64,000 nucleotides of DNA from Astropecten irregularis (Eukaryota; Echinodermata; Asteroidea; Paxillosida; Astropectinidae). Below, piece by piece: positions 48,035 through 62,974 of the stretch. The notes below the pieces were generated by a model that was given only the letters and a program-made list of their open reading frames with translations, did no database searches and was not told the origin of the DNA. The stretch is taken from the NCBI GenBank assembly GCA_963971285.1, contig OZ020259.1, forward strand, positions 1,178,001 to 1,242,000, written 5' to 3'. Each line of letters begins with the position of its first letter. Within the stretch, counting starts at the first letter, position 1. The translations under genes were made by a program, and so were the position numbers.

Positions 48035-48883
48035 ACATTATGTACATTGTATGAATGTGTCGTGAAGGTGCACTTACTGTACCGGTACTCGACCGTGAAG
48101 CTAGTATACATACAACATTGTGCAATGTACAGAGTGTACTGTAGGTTTATATATGTTGTGTACATGTACATGTTATAGCGAAAGAGTATAATAGGGTTGG
48201 GGCTCACCGCATGATAAAAATATTTTTTTTAATTTAAAGTGCCATGTATTGATATTACTCATGTTCAGTATTACTCGACCTTGAAAGTGTACTGTATACT
48301 TGTACACTATATATGCTTCAAATGTTTCGTTGCCGGAAGGTCTAAAAGCATAAAAGTGTTAACCAAGTGATACTTGTACATGTACAGTATGTACGTACGT
48401 GTGTACAATAGAAAGCCAAAAGCTACAGTCGTACACATGTATGTATGAACCCAACATGCCGGAATCCCACGCCCATTGAAGCCAACCCAAAGTTACATTG
48501 TAACAATTTGGACTTGGTGACTGCAGGCATGCATTGACACTGACACGCCCTGTTCCTATGCCATGTAGACGTGTGTAAACATCAGGTGCATGCACCAGTT
48601 GCGTTATATTCTGGCTATAAACCTTGTGCAAGTTGCATCCTTGATATCTGTGTACAGTATGTGTATCACATCACTGTACGTTCACATATTGTAGTACATG
48701 TATATGACCATGAAGCTAGGAAGATACATGTACATGTACATGTATGACTCTCAGATGATATGACTCTGCATAATGGCCTGGTGGGCTGTTGAACAGCTTG
48801 TCAAGTTCATTGTCTGAGTCACAGTCAGATCTGTATGTACACACCATGGGTCTTTGCACCAGTCAAGGTGGTGGGGGACACTC

Positions 48884-49051
48884 AATAGCACTCCGCACTT
48901 ACATGTACGCTAAAAATAGCACTGGATCTCAGACAAACATTGCAACCATGCAAACGTGTGTGCGTGTGCGCCTCCATGTATACTACGCGTGTGAGACAAT
49001 GTTTATCTGACATCCGGGGATTTTGTGACGTCATTATTGCGGAGCGCTGTT
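48884..49051. mobile_element. TIR element, family L, second copy
   Basis: AATAGCACTCCGCA on the left and GCGGAGCGCTGTT on the right. Inverted relative to 15740-15900. TGACGTCA at 49026-49033 is in the arm equivalent to that of the other copy. Confidence 0.8.
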
Positions 49052-49543
49052 AGTGAGAACTATAGTTAGCCTATACCGGCCGTTCTGCAAAACGTAGTAC
49101 TTAATTGTACTGGTCGGGTCCCTATTACAGTACTTGTTCTGTATTTGTTCTGATTTGCTGGTGCAGTTTGTACACTATGTGAAATGGACACAGTACACAA
49201 TGGTCTCCTATTAACTTGGTGGAATGACCCACATTCTATGTACATGTATATAGCACAGTACACCTTTGGACTCCATTGATGATAGTTGAACTTTCGGTAC
49301 ATGTCACGCCTTGTAAAAAATCCTGAAGCCATAAACTGCTGTCATTATGTAGATACGTCAGTTATTGCACAGTATACATCGTGTACATTGTGTTACTGTA
49401 TTAATTGTACACAGTACAAATTTGTGACCTTCCAAAAGGTACTTTCAAAACTTTAAATCTTCTCTTTTTTATTGATTTATTATTTTTTTTCATCTCCAAA
49501 TGATGATGCATTGTTAATGTGAACATTTACATGTGTGTACGTG

Positions 49544-49801
49544 AATCAGTTTGCGGAAACACCATGTAAGAATCGTTCGAACTTTCGCACTTATATATCA
49601 TTCGCACTTCTCGTAAGCTCTCAGCGTTTCGACTAGCCTGCTCTAGTTCTCATCAGGAGACCAGCCTAGAGCAGGCTAATTTAAGCGTTGAGACCTTACG
49701 AGAAGTGCGAAAGAAATAAAAGGTACGAACGATTCTTACATGGTGTTTCCGCAAACCGATCCACATACCAATTGTCACCATGCAAAGCCTCAAATCTTTC
49801 T
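49544..49801. mobile_element. Family S foldback element, both arms
   Basis: gaatcagtttgcggaaacac on the left and its inverse through gtttccgcaaaccgatccac on the right, continuing to ccatgcaaagcctcaaatct, the outer end also seen at 41951-41985 and 25208. Confidence 0.88.
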
Positions 49802-52800
49802 TACATGTTTACATGTATGTACATGCAATTGTATGTATCTTAATATAATTATAAATAATCCATACACTTTAAGGAAACACATAAAATGAATTGCACACGA
49901 GCCGCCTAAAAACCCAATAAATTGCCGATTCACAGTATAGGCCTACACTTTGCACACAGAATTTGTACAGCGTGTTAGCCTACACACATTTGTCAGATTA
50001 TTGAATCCGATTATATCGGTTTAAGTGCATACTTTCAATTTTGTTTCCAGCCCGAGCCACGCTGTCGCTGAGACACATTATGCGTGAAAAACCCTATCCT
50101 ATTAATATTGGATTTACATGCTTGTCCAATTGCATTTGTACAACTGTGCAGCGTACATTTTATTTTGCAAGATAAATTCCTTCAAATTCAGATGGCATCC
50201 CGTCGTAAAAATCCTCAAGCTTGTACAGTTCTGCACCAATTAGTGCATACTTACAGCTGAAAAAAAGAAATAATGATATACAGATGCTGTTGGAAATTGA
50301 TTCCATACTTGCATCTTAAAATTCCTTTTGCCACCTTTTGATACACTTTAAGTGTTTCTGAATGTGACGTATGGGTTCTCGTTTCAACGGAGTGATAATG
50401 GCATTTATGGCCTTAAAGCCCCCTTGAGAGTCTTGGAATTCCACGGTCTTCCTACGACAAGCTGTCACATCTCCTCATGCTGGTCGTCTGTTTGCTCTTT
50501 CCATTTTACACGTGGACGCTTGTTATGTTTCCAGACTCCCCGCTGGGGTCACTTTATTAGTAGGTGAGGGGGATTCGGATAATTTATTCGGTTGGTGGAA
50601 GGGGCAAGGCCTGTCGTGGAATGGGGGGTTGTAATTAGGAGAAATCTTTGGCCGTCCTGGCTTGAACAAGGAAGCTGAGTACACACGCACATGAAGTGCA
50701 GAGCTTCTGCAATGTAGCGTGAAAGAAGACCATGAATGAATTTGATTAACCAACCGACCGACCGACTACAGGAGTCTATATTCATTAATACATCTAGGAA
50801 TGATGCTCTTCTGCATGTATGAAGAATTAAAGAAACAGATCTGTTCTGTGATTGGGATTTTAAAACTGTACATTGAAGCTAAATATCGCAGGATATTGTG
50901 GATTATAATTAAGCACTTTGTAATTTTGCTGTGAGCAAAGTATTGTGTAAAAGTTCTACGTGGTAACTTATTGTCGTAAGAGATTTGGTTCTTTATAGAA
51001 CCAGAGGTCTAACTCAAAGTTCCTATCAGTACACATCATGTTTAACCCCTTGTATTGGGACTGAGGCTGTGTCCGATACGGGCTTCCAGAGCTACGGCTA
51101 GGTCTACTGTCTTGGTGTCTCCACATATTTCCAATGGAACGAAGACCTAGACCTAGACAACAGATTCGAATGCAGAGTTTGATGCAAAAAATTGTGAAGC
51201 GACCTTTCAAACTATTTGAGGTCTGTGAAATTTGGAAAAAACATACATTGCATAATTTATGTAGGATGTTTGCATTGATACCATGTACATTTATTAGACT
51301 CTTTTGAGATGGAGTTTGGCTCTGTGAAGAGCCAGTAACTCAACATTTCAGGCAGTGTGCGCTCTGCCTGTATTCAGGAGACAAATCTCATTTGAGTATT
51401 ACATACCCATGTATGAAATTCAATTCTGAAAGCACAAAATTTCTGCTTTCACTTTGATATTTAATTTTTTTCTAGAGGATGATCCGTGCAACTCTTATCC
51501 TATCAAATGAAAAATTCATAGCGTTGTAAGAGTTTTATACATTGCTGAGTTTGTGCATTAACATACCGTGCATGTATGCAGCATGCACGAAGCAGTCACG
51601 GGTATAAAGTGCTTTTGATTTTTTCATGAGTCATCAATCGGACGCACAATCGCACAAATTTCCAAGGTTCGGTGATACTCAAATGGCAATTTCTTTCTTC
51701 TTTTCTCCGCATACTGTGTTCTGAAACAGAACAAATTTACGACAGTGTTTAGAGGGGTGGTACATGTACGTAAGGGAGGTTAGAAGCTATGCATTATGTA
51801 TGGTGCTTGTCTGATGATCAAATACAGAATCCTAGGCACGCCAAATAATGACACTTTTTTTACGACTCACTTGCCGCTCACTTTTGTCAAGGTAGCCACA
51901 GACCCACATGGCAATATTGCCCCATGATTAAAGAGCATTGACGGGACACATTGCAGAGTTTGATTGCAAATTTTGACGAGTCTCGTTCCAATCCGTAGCG
52001 TTCATATACACCGGGAGCGCAATAAAAACAAGGGGCCCTGAGTATCGAGTGTCTCATTCTGTATTTATGGCATGGGCTGGCTCGATATTGAGTGTCCGTT
52101 TTGATGCTTTGTGTGGCTTTACCTCAATGCCTATAAACTTGATGTAACTGTGCATGTAATGATGGGGCTCTGCCTATGACCGTATTGATCACCTGTCATC
52201 CCATGTCAAACTGACATGATGGATAATGGATACTACAGTGAGGACCCGGGGTGCCAGACTGACCCAAGTGGCAGGACCGAGAGCTTAAAAATTCATCTTT
52301 GTTTTTCTTTCCCTCAGCTATGCATACTGTACATGCATGAACACATTACAGCTCATACACATTGCACTGATCAGTAAATAGAGGCCTAGATGCTTAATTT
52401 TGTACATTTGTAGCCGCTCTGCATTTTGCTTGAAATGGTGTACACGTGTTGTGTGCTGTCAGACGTACCCTGGTATGATACAGTATATAGTTTTTAAAGC
52501 TGGGGACAAGTCGAAAGCAATATATAAATCCCATAAAATCTTTGCAGTTTGCAATTTTCCATGCAATATAATGTACATGTAATATAATATTTTCTGTTCT
52601 GTTAATAACAGCTACATGTAGCTATAGACCATAAGGTTAGAAATGGAAATTACAGTCTCATATTTTTGGAATGTTTGACTTTTTGCACACAAATTTGCAA
52701 TAGCAGGGCAGCGTGAAATATGCAGGAATTTGCACGTACAGACTACAGATCGAGAATTGAAATTTTTAATCAATTTATGTGAACAGCTCGGAAAAAATAC

Positions 52801-53302
52801 ATATTTGAGCTTTGTTGAGAGCTGTGACACACGTATTCTGTAGCCTGCTATAGTCCTAGTCTGTACATGTACATGTAGGTCAATATAATGTAACATGTAC
52901 AGGTTTTTGTATACCTTGCTCTGGCCACTTGAAACCTGAGGATTTTGAATGGGATAAAGTTGACAAGACACAGCTTGCCTTTGAATATGTAAAGGTGAGG
53001 CAGACTGCACAGTACAGTAAATGCCATCGGAATATGTTGCACTTATCCAGTGATCTGACAGACTGACATGCAGTACGTGCTCAAGCAAGCTCTGTATGAA
53101 TGTATACCCGATTCATGAACAACTGTCACAAGTACTGTAGCATTCACCTAAATCTTGAAGATTATGCCGTGTGAGAGGAACAACAAGTTCTTATTCCCAA
53201 GCTGTATGATTCTCCATTGCATTTACCGGTATTCAGATTAACATGTACATGTAAAAAGTCATACATGTTCAAATGTTCATATTGAATGCACAAAAGCTAC
53301 CA

Positions 53303-53445
53303 GGGGTGGATTTCACCGATCTCATTGTAACTTTACTATAAATCGTAGGACTTTATGATGTATTGCATCCCTACGTAAGATGCGATGGGTTATCCCTCGT
53401 AACTTGAATTACGATTGATCGTAGGGCTTCATGAAATCAACCTCT
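53303..53445. mobile_element. Palindromic MITE, family C
   Basis: ggggtggatttcaccgatct on the left, tcatgaaatcaacctc on the right, inner arms aaatcgtaggactttatg and gattgatcgtagggcttc inverted. Confidence 0.75.
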
Positions 53446-54731
53446 GGTGGCATAACAACCTAGTGGTACTAAGTTGTCAACATTATGTTAATTAGGAATT
53501 TTGTTTTCTATTTTTGAATTTTTGGCTAATTTGTTTAATGGTTTATGAATGAATTTTAATTGGGTACTTTGAAGTGCATTGAGGAATCTTTGGTAAATAA
53601 ATGCTGTTTATTATTATTGATAATTTGTACAGTACTTTCTCTGTGTTAATGAAATATAGATTGTAATGTCTCGCATTATTACAATCAATTATGCGCATAT
53701 TGTTAAATGTACCGACCGGTTCATGTATGCAATTTACAGGCAATCCGTTCCAGGCAGTTGTCAAAAAGAAATAACATTCATCTTTCAATTTCCACACAAT
53801 TTTCGTGGGGACTTATAAAAACACCTGTAGCCAGAAAAATAAATAATGTCCGTCGATCTACGTACGGTAAATCTTCCTTTCCCTTGCAGTGTATTTGGTT
53901 GCCTCAAAGTTTCCCGTTAAAAAATTGCCTTGTGCAACATTGCCCTGTGGCTGTTTATGATAAACTGTCACAAAGACAAGTATCGTAGTTTTTCTCGTCC
54001 GCTCGGCGTTTTATTTTTAGCTATTTTGGGCGCAACCTCTTATGTGAACTGTTGTATCGAATTACTGATCAAGTGCCGGTTGATAGTCTGGAGAACGTAA
54101 TCTGTATGCATCGGTCGCTGATTAGTCCTTGTCTGGTTTCGGGCTCATGGTTTAATCCACTCTTATCAGGAAGAATTGGCACTTCAAAAAAAATAGGAAG
54201 AAAAAATATTTTCATCTCAGAATTCCAAACAGCTGCACAGCATTCCTGATATTAAACCTCACAAAACAAAACGAAAAGCAAAACAATTTTAAAATACCGG
54301 TCAAAAATAAATATTTAAAAAAAGACTGAAAAAAATTGACATTATGAATTTGGATTTGTTTTTAATGGATGTTCCTGCACTTTGTAGTAAAAATCTCGAA
54401 TTTATTTGGTCGCTTTTTTTTAAGTGGAAGGACAAAAAAATTGTGTTTACGCTAAATGTTGGTTTGTTTGAAGAGCCAACTTTTTAAAGTTTTGTTGATT
54501 TCATCCTCTTTTTTGTTTGCGTCTGTGAATTCATAAACAATACTTCATGTATTTTCCTACACATATTAAAAAACTCAGTTAGTAGGTCTTGACGTTTCAA
54601 TCTTTGCAGGATCTTTCCGAGAACTTACAGTCTAAAAAAGACAAAATTAGAAGAACAGAACAAAGTTCAACAGGTTGCAGAAAGCATTATTATTAAAAAC
54701 TCTTTTTCTTTCTTTTTTATCCATTTTGCAG

Positions 54732-56620
<1,889 letters not shown>

Positions 56621-57780
56621 GGACTTCCCCCACCCCTACCCCCTTCCCCCACTCCCTGTGTGTCCATGTCTGTTTGTGTGTGAGTGAGAGAGGGTCTTAG
56701 GAGTTTCCATCTTTGTTTTTGTTTCCGTTTTGGGAGGATTCTCCTCATCTATGGTCAAACCTGTTTGATTTTGTGGCCTTCCCTCTTTGGAGTTGGGGAA
56801 CAAACAAACAAAATCAGTACTTCCTGTTTGTGGCCGTAATGTTGGTCGGAGGGCTGTGGTCATTGGTCTGCTTGTGTCCAGCCCACAGTGTCTGGCTGCT
56901 TGTGATGCTCGGATTCCAGTGCCCTAGCTGACCAGTGTCCAGCTTGCCAATTGTGACCTTCCAATGGCCACTTTGGCCACCGCAAATGTGGACAGTCGTT
57001 CCACTTGAGGCCACTTTGGTGGCAATTTTGGCCACCAAACCAATCCATTGAATAGGCTCATCGAACAGGTTTGACTATAGAAGACAACATCATGTATATA
57101 TAAATTAAAACCGTAAAAGAAGGAGAGAAGAAATTTCACAAGAATTAGGCAGTTGTCACGCCAACATGGCCGAGAACTTGAAACAACATAATGCTTTCCA
57201 TTAAGTTCATCAAATGAACTCAAATTCGACTTTCAAAATCTCAAAACTGCACTTGACTTGCATAATCCGTGAGATGAATGGAAAAATGTTAACGAAACAA
57301 AGCTAAGAATTAGAAATGAGACGTAAAAAACAGCAGAGGAACAAAATAATTATGTGATGCCACTTTCCTAATGTGATGCTGAATTTGAGGCAGACTGTAA
57401 AACAATGCCCTCATTGTACGCTTTTGTTCGTTATTCTCCCTTTGTACAGAAGTTACACTGACTGGCCCAACGAATTTTCTAAATTGTAAAAACTCAACTC
57501 TGACAATTTGCTACTTTAGTGCACCAAGTTTGTTGTTATCCATTTCATAGGCCAACTACTGTTTTTCAAATTTGTGTATTTTCAACTTTTTGTTCACAAT
57601 GGATAAGAGTAAATATATCAGATGTACTTTATGTTCAAAGGAAATTGTGTAGACGGGAAATTTTTTTCAGAAAATGAAGAGTTTTGGGGATGAAGAAAGG
57701 TCCGATTGCTTTTCCGAACAAAGATCTGACAGAAGCTTAACCCCCGTCCTCATCTTATGACTGGATAGCTCAGTTCACTG
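56621..57780 (+). other. Probable Ral 3' untranslated region
   Basis: Directly after the Ral stop the sequence is non-coding and contains a variant polyadenylation signal ATTAAA at 57104-57109. Canonical AATAAA occurs only later, at 57907 and 58030, inside an apparent inserted repeat. A local run of TGGCCAC-type words lies at 56960-57045. The true cleavage site cannot be decided from sequence. Confidence 0.4.
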
Positions 57781-58145
57781 GTGTCGATTTCTTGTCATGA
57801 TTGGGGTGGATGATTGGTGATTTGGTGTCCTATGTGAGGGAGCGAAGCGACCGAGCCAGGGAGGCTGTGGGAGGTGGGATACCCCCACCCAAACCAGGGA
57901 CTTTTTAATAAAAACAGAGTCGAAAAGTCGCATTTTAGAGCATTTAAAACGATATTCAGAAGAATTAAACATAGTATAAATTCACTGCGAAGACTAAAAA
58001 AACAAAAGGAACATGTAATTTTTCTATACAATAAACTTGAATGACATTCAACCTCAAAATATTGGGGGGGGATGATAATACACGCCATCCCCCCACCTCA
58101 AATATTGGGGGGGATATATCCCCCATCCCCCCCGGGATCGACACC
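57781..58145. mobile_element. Candidate 365-bp insertion with 9-bp inverted ends between tRNA-like A boxes
   Basis: GGTGTCGAT at 57781-57789 and ATCGACACC at 58137-58145 are exact inverted ends. Just outside are ggatagctcagtt (left) and tggctcagttggtagagca (right), both resembling a pol III A box / tRNA D-arm. The interior has G/C runs (gggggggatatatccccc) and gagcgaagcgaccgagc. Confidence 0.5.
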
Positions 58146-58587
58146 CATGGCTCAGTTGGTAGAGCACTGCTACCTATAAAACCTAGATATCTAATTATCT
58201 TGGGTCAACTTCTCGGCTTTGCCAACCCCACAAGTCATTATAATATGAAACCCAAGAATTTTCTTTTCGTTCGACATTTATTAATATCAAAATTAATATC
58301 AGAAAAAGTACAGAAAAAAATTAAATACAGAAACAGTTTATAGCAAATTATATCTGAGGAAATGTGAAAACTTTTGGTGATTTTCTTTGTTTTGTTTTAA
58401 AGTAATATGTTTGTACATTTAATAAAAAAAAAATCAGTGTAGCTTTATTTATGCTTTGCTTTAATTTCTGGCATGGGCGGATCCATTTTTTAACTTTGGG
58501 GAGGGGAAAGAAACCATGATTTTTCTGTTGATGCTAAAAAAAAATTAATGAAAATAGGAATGGATATATTAAAGAGGAAAAAGACTG

Positions 58588-58696
58588 TGACCGCAAACAA
58601 CACACAAGTCTATGGAAATGGCTGCAGTCACTGGCTAGTGGCTGCCATAGGTACGTGCGTAATTTGCAGCCGCAGCCAGAGAATTGGGACACGGCC
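58588..58696. mobile_element. Family H element, left end truncated
   Basis: gaccgcaaacaacacacaag, ctggctagtggctgccatag, and right end gagaattgggacacggcc; near-identical to 59955-60084. A related divergent stretch lies at 23307-23403. Confidence 0.75.
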
Positions 58697-59381
58697 TGAT
58701 TCTGTGTTTTAAAAAGTGCCCCTATTTTTTCTAGCTCCTCCTCCCTTCTTTAGTTTCAAAACCCTCTTTTCTTGGACCAATTGAGGGGTGTGGTTACCTA
58801 AGCCCCTCCCCCTGGATCTGCCAGTGCCTGGTGAATCAATCAATGCCTGTGATTTGTACGATCTTGGTTTTTTTTTTTAAGTTGATCTGAGGAGCTAGTG
58901 GAGTATGCGTAATGGAAGGAAATGAATTATGTTCTATTATTTGCATGTTCCTCGCATGGCCATCATAATTCAACTTTTTTTCAGTTGTGATACATCAATT
59001 TTTATTTTGAAAACATAAACTGTTAGGCCTTATTGTGCGTATCATGTAGAAACCATTGGACACAAAGTGTTTCCTCAAAAATCATAGTCGGGTGCCTGCA
59101 ATTGCGGCCTTACATGAGTGGCTTATGAAGTCAGGGAAACCAGACAAAGATGGCCGCCATCTCTCTGCAAATTATAATGGCTACGGCTACAGCTATGGCT
59201 GTTGCTATGAGTGTCTCCACACACAGCCCTTGGTTCAGTGCAGGCAGGCTAGGTGTTGTCCATAGCAACAGCCTAAGCCGTTCATTTGGATCCATCCTTA
59301 CCAAGTAGCTCATTGCCATACAGTGTCTGCGCAATGGACTTGCCGCCATTTTCTGTTCAGGTTTTGTGAGGAAGAAGACTA

Positions 59382-59503
59382 GGGGCCTGTTTGTTTAACG
59401 CACGGTATCGCAGATCTGAAGATCAACGTCCTATGCAGCGTACGCTAAAATGGGATCCGGATCAGCAGGATTCGTGATCCTGTACATTAAACAAACAGGC
59501 CCT
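59382..59503. mobile_element. Palindromic MITE, family F
   Basis: ggggcctgtttgtttaacg and its inverse cattaaacaaacaggccc; inner gcagatctgaagatc differs from the other copies. Confidence 0.8.
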
Positions 59504-59954
59504 AAGCATAATCTTTATTTGAGTTTTCTCTTTTTTTATTATTTTGTTTGAAAACAATTATTGATTTTATTATTTTATGGCTTAATTAGCAGATGGTATG
59601 CGAATGTTGTATAATGTATATCTTATTTAATTCTTCCTACTAATACACGTATTATTGCCATTTCCCCTTGCGTAAAACTCTATGCATGTATATTATGCAC
59701 TATTTACAGTCATTGTTTACGTTGTCATGACAATTAATGTATCTGATAGCATTATGGGCTTGGAAGTCTCCATAAACAATTAGCATGTGTGACTGGATAT
59801 AACAAAATGAGTCTTAAGGTCTGGTGTTTATTTTGCAATTTTTCTTTTGTGCATTTAGGGCAAGAGTAGCCGTTCATTTTGGGATATTATTCAGGTCTAT
59901 AATTCGCTTTCATTGTCAACAGAGGGCGCCATATACACACTGCCCAAAACAAAA

Positions 59955-60084
59955 GCCGTGTCCCAAATCTTTGGCTGCGACCGCAAATAACACACAAGTC
60001 TATGGATAGGTTGCAGTCACTGGCTAGTGGCAGCCATAGGTACATGCGTAATTTGCAGCCGCAGCCAGAGAATTGGGACACAAC
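59955..60084. mobile_element. Family H TIR element, full copy
   Basis: Left end gccgtgtcccaaatctttgg, right end gagaattgggacacaacc (inverted). Inner block ctggctagtggcagccatag. Confidence 0.8.
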
Positions 60085-60547
60085 CAAATTTTGTTTTGAG
60101 CCTGGTATAGTAGACTGGTTCCCAGTCCCTTTTGTATTTTCGTCATCAAATAACGAAACAAAGTTGCTGGTCTACACTACATAGTCTATACAAATCTTGT
60201 AGATGCACTATTGTTTTGGCTGACATTGCAGAAAGCCTTGCTACAAATCATGCATTTTAATTTCTTGAAATTAAATTATCGGCTTTATGTAATCCGCATG
60301 TGTACTCATTTCTTTTTATGTTTTTAGTGCAATAGATGAATGAGCATTTAGGTTCTAAACTTTGAGTTTTACCGTAGATAAAATCGCATCAGTTTCTGAC
60401 TATACTTCTCTGTTTTGTTCTCTCAAATTTCATTTCAGGTGTTTCTGATCACAGGCCCTGTTGCCATGGTTATTGGTTAATAATCTTTCTGAGTCATTTT
60501 ATTGCTATCCATGTTAGACAGGTGTGTAATTGTCTTTGTTCATACGG

Positions 60548-60682
60548 TGTACGTGTACAAAATTGCATGTGTACGAAATTTGCATATATAATATACAAAA
60601 ACAAATTGGCATGTGTACAAAAAATAGCATGTGTACAAAATGGCATATGTGTACAAAATGGTACAAAAAGTACAAAATGGGG
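60548..60682. repeat. Degenerate GCATGTGTACAAAA tandem repeat
   Basis: Units of (tg)gcatgtgtacaaaa(at), 14-20 bp, repeat about seven times with AT-rich interruptions. Confidence 0.75.
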
Positions 60683-61616
60683 CACAAGAGGTTGTGTTTA
60701 GCAAATGGAAGTTCCGGGTCTCAAAAATGTTGCGTAGCACACGCTGGTTACCCACATTCAAGCCAATATGACACGTGATAAACACATGTATATATAAAAA
60801 AAAAAAATTTAGGTCAAAATGAAACTGGGATCATTTCCTCACTGTGTGTCTTGTGTACAATTTGACAGTGTAGTTTCATCAGTGGCGGCGAAGTGTATGT
60901 AAAAACAAAACAAAAAACAAACAAAAAATATTAAGATCACCACTTTGGCCTAGAAAACTCCTAGTGTACACACACAAAGTGTACAAATTGTTTCCTTTGT
61001 AACAGGTTTTTTTCTATCATTATCTAAAAGACATATATATATATATATGATTATATTTGCATGTTTTGCACACAAAAAATGTAAAGTGTATCGTAATTTA
61101 TGTGTATTAATTCTTGTTTTTTTCCTTCTTTATTTGTACTATTATTTTTCTGAAATCAATGGACTCCGTTGGGAGGAAGCTTGTAGATTTAGCCAGTAGA
61201 TAGCGCCCTCTACAGTTTGAAAAATATCAGGCAGAAAGGGAAACTTTGTCTGGCGTCGGTTTGGCCACATCACCTTGGATGTCTGTCAACAACAGAGGGC
61301 GCCCCATTAAAATTATTTAAATTCTGCTTCAGCAGGTTTCAACTTTGTAGAAATAGGTAGTTTTTTTTGCGGTCTTAAAAAAAAGAGAGAAAAATTACAG
61401 AGCGACCATGTTATTGTAAACTGGATTATGTAAACCGTCTTATATGACCATTGACTGAAAAACTTTGAGGTAAACTGGTTAAGTGGAGATTATTGTAAAC
61501 CATTTACCAAACTGATGATGACGATAAACTTTGTTAGTTACCATCAAATTGATCACACTTTACCAATGTTGTAATTTAAAAAAAAATGTTTTTGAATGTT
61601 ACAGTGTGCCCAGCCA

Positions 61617-61768
61617 GGGGCTGATTTCACTATAAATGCTTTGCGATCATCGTTAAAGCCCAAATCCATGTTAAACAGAGAATCGATCGCTACTCTGCAT
61701 AGCAATTTACCGTTTAGCGATGGATTTGGGCTTTACGATGATCGCAAAGCGTTAGTGAAATCAGCCCC
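61617..61768. mobile_element. Palindromic MITE, family A, best-preserved copy
   Basis: ggggctgatttcactataaa and its inverse gcgttagtgaaatcagcccc enclose two nearly exact inverted arms (cgatcatcgttaaagcccaa against ttgggctttacgatgatcg). Confidence 0.9.
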
Positions 61769-61937
61769 AGGCTCTACACTCCTGTGTTATTCTAAATGAA
61801 ATACTGTGCACAATCTTTGGACTTGCATTAGGATCAAGTTGGGCCTGTAAGCTCGCATTTAAAAGTGTCTGATGTTGAGATGGATGTTTTTCTTCTTTCA
61901 GATTTTGATTTTGATTTTTGGTTGTCAACTAGGAGCT

Positions 61938-62215
61938 TTTGCTTTAACCCTAACCTTAACCCTATGCACTTTTCACACAAGACAAGAGCTGTTTACCACA
62001 CATTACCACAGTCTCCACAGGGGGACAGGATATTAACCCTAACCCTCTGCACTTACCACACAAGACAAGAGCTGCTTACCACACATTACTAAAGTCTCCA
62101 CAGGAGGACTGGGTCATAAACCATGCACTACCACACAAACCACACTTTAGTGTAATTGTGGTATTCAGGATACCACAATTACCCCAGGAAAAACCATGTG
62201 TGGTAAACTGTGGTA
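61938..62215. repeat. 83-bp minisatellite with telomere-like words and hairpin tail
   Basis: ttaaccctaacc-type words at 61945-61965 and 62030-62045, with agacaagagctgcttaccac and agtctccacaggaggactgg repeated, then a tail containing gtggtattcaggataccac, a hairpin with 7-bp arms. Confidence 0.88.
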
Positions 62216-62730
62216 TGGAGTTGGGTTATGTTTAATACAGAGACACTTGTAAATATTCCTCGTTATTACTTCCAAGTACCGTACAAGCAGTTCTAGTGTA
62301 ATCCAAGGTACCTTTCTATAAAATAAACGTAGTGCCAGTAACTTCACCGTTTTTAGTTGACAGTTTTTCTTCTCTCTGAAGCAAAGTATGTACATTATGA
62401 AATATTTTATATGATTTAAATTAAAAAAAGAAAAGGAAAAAAATGGACTCCTTTTGGTCAAAATTATAAACTCTTGTACAAAATGTAGAGCAATCAGAAT
62501 TTAACTTGTTTCGTCCGGTAAAAGATGTAGCGAATTTTCACCTAGGTGTGCGTTGTGAACCAGATTTTAGCGCCATTCTGTAGTATTTGAAGAATCAGTT
62601 GTATTTCTTTTTTGTAACTGTATAAAATACAAGTAACCATAACAACTAGAGGTCATAGGTCAGAATAAATTAGTATTGCGACTCTTATTGAAACATGTTT
62701 TTGTTTTCTCTTTAACTTTGTGTCTAAACA

Positions 62731-62974
62731 GGGGCCAATTTCATAGAGCTGCTTAAGCACCAAAATTTGCCTAAGCACCAAAAACCTTGATAAATAAAAT
62801 CAGTATGCCAGCCAAAACTCCTTATGAATGTTATGCTCAGCAAACAATGGCCGAATACAAGTCAAAAGCAGTAAACATCACATGAAAATTTAGATGGTTA
62901 TCCAGTTTGATCAAGGGAGACTTTTCATGCTAAAGCAAATTTGTGCTTAAAAGCAGCTCTATGAAATTGACCCC
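62731..62974. mobile_element. Palindromic MITE, family B, full length
   Basis: ggggccaatttcatagagct and agctctatgaaattgacccc are inverted; arms contain gcttaagcaccaaaatttgc. Confidence 0.88.

Larger units (their letters stand above)
31063..54731. other. 23.7-kb gene-poor stretch between OXR1-like and Ral genes
   Basis: No recognised gene. It contains the elements listed separately below plus AT-rich unique sequence and ACATGTACATGTA-rich zones (32.8-34.7, 47.2-48.9 and 52.3-53.3 kb). Untranslated first exons of both genes probably lie near its two ends but cannot be identified. The longest open frames (52612-53088 minus, 43735-44169 minus) show no family resemblance. Confidence 0.7.

Noticed and set aside
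52612-53088. 158-codon minus-strand open frame, the longest without a known gene
   Set aside because: No family resemblance, low-complexity His/Val/Tyr runs from GTACATGTA words, and no splice or codon support.
58146-58200. A functional tRNA gene
   Set aside because: Only a D-arm/A-box-like part is present; no anticodon arm or T-arm follows at tRNA spacing.
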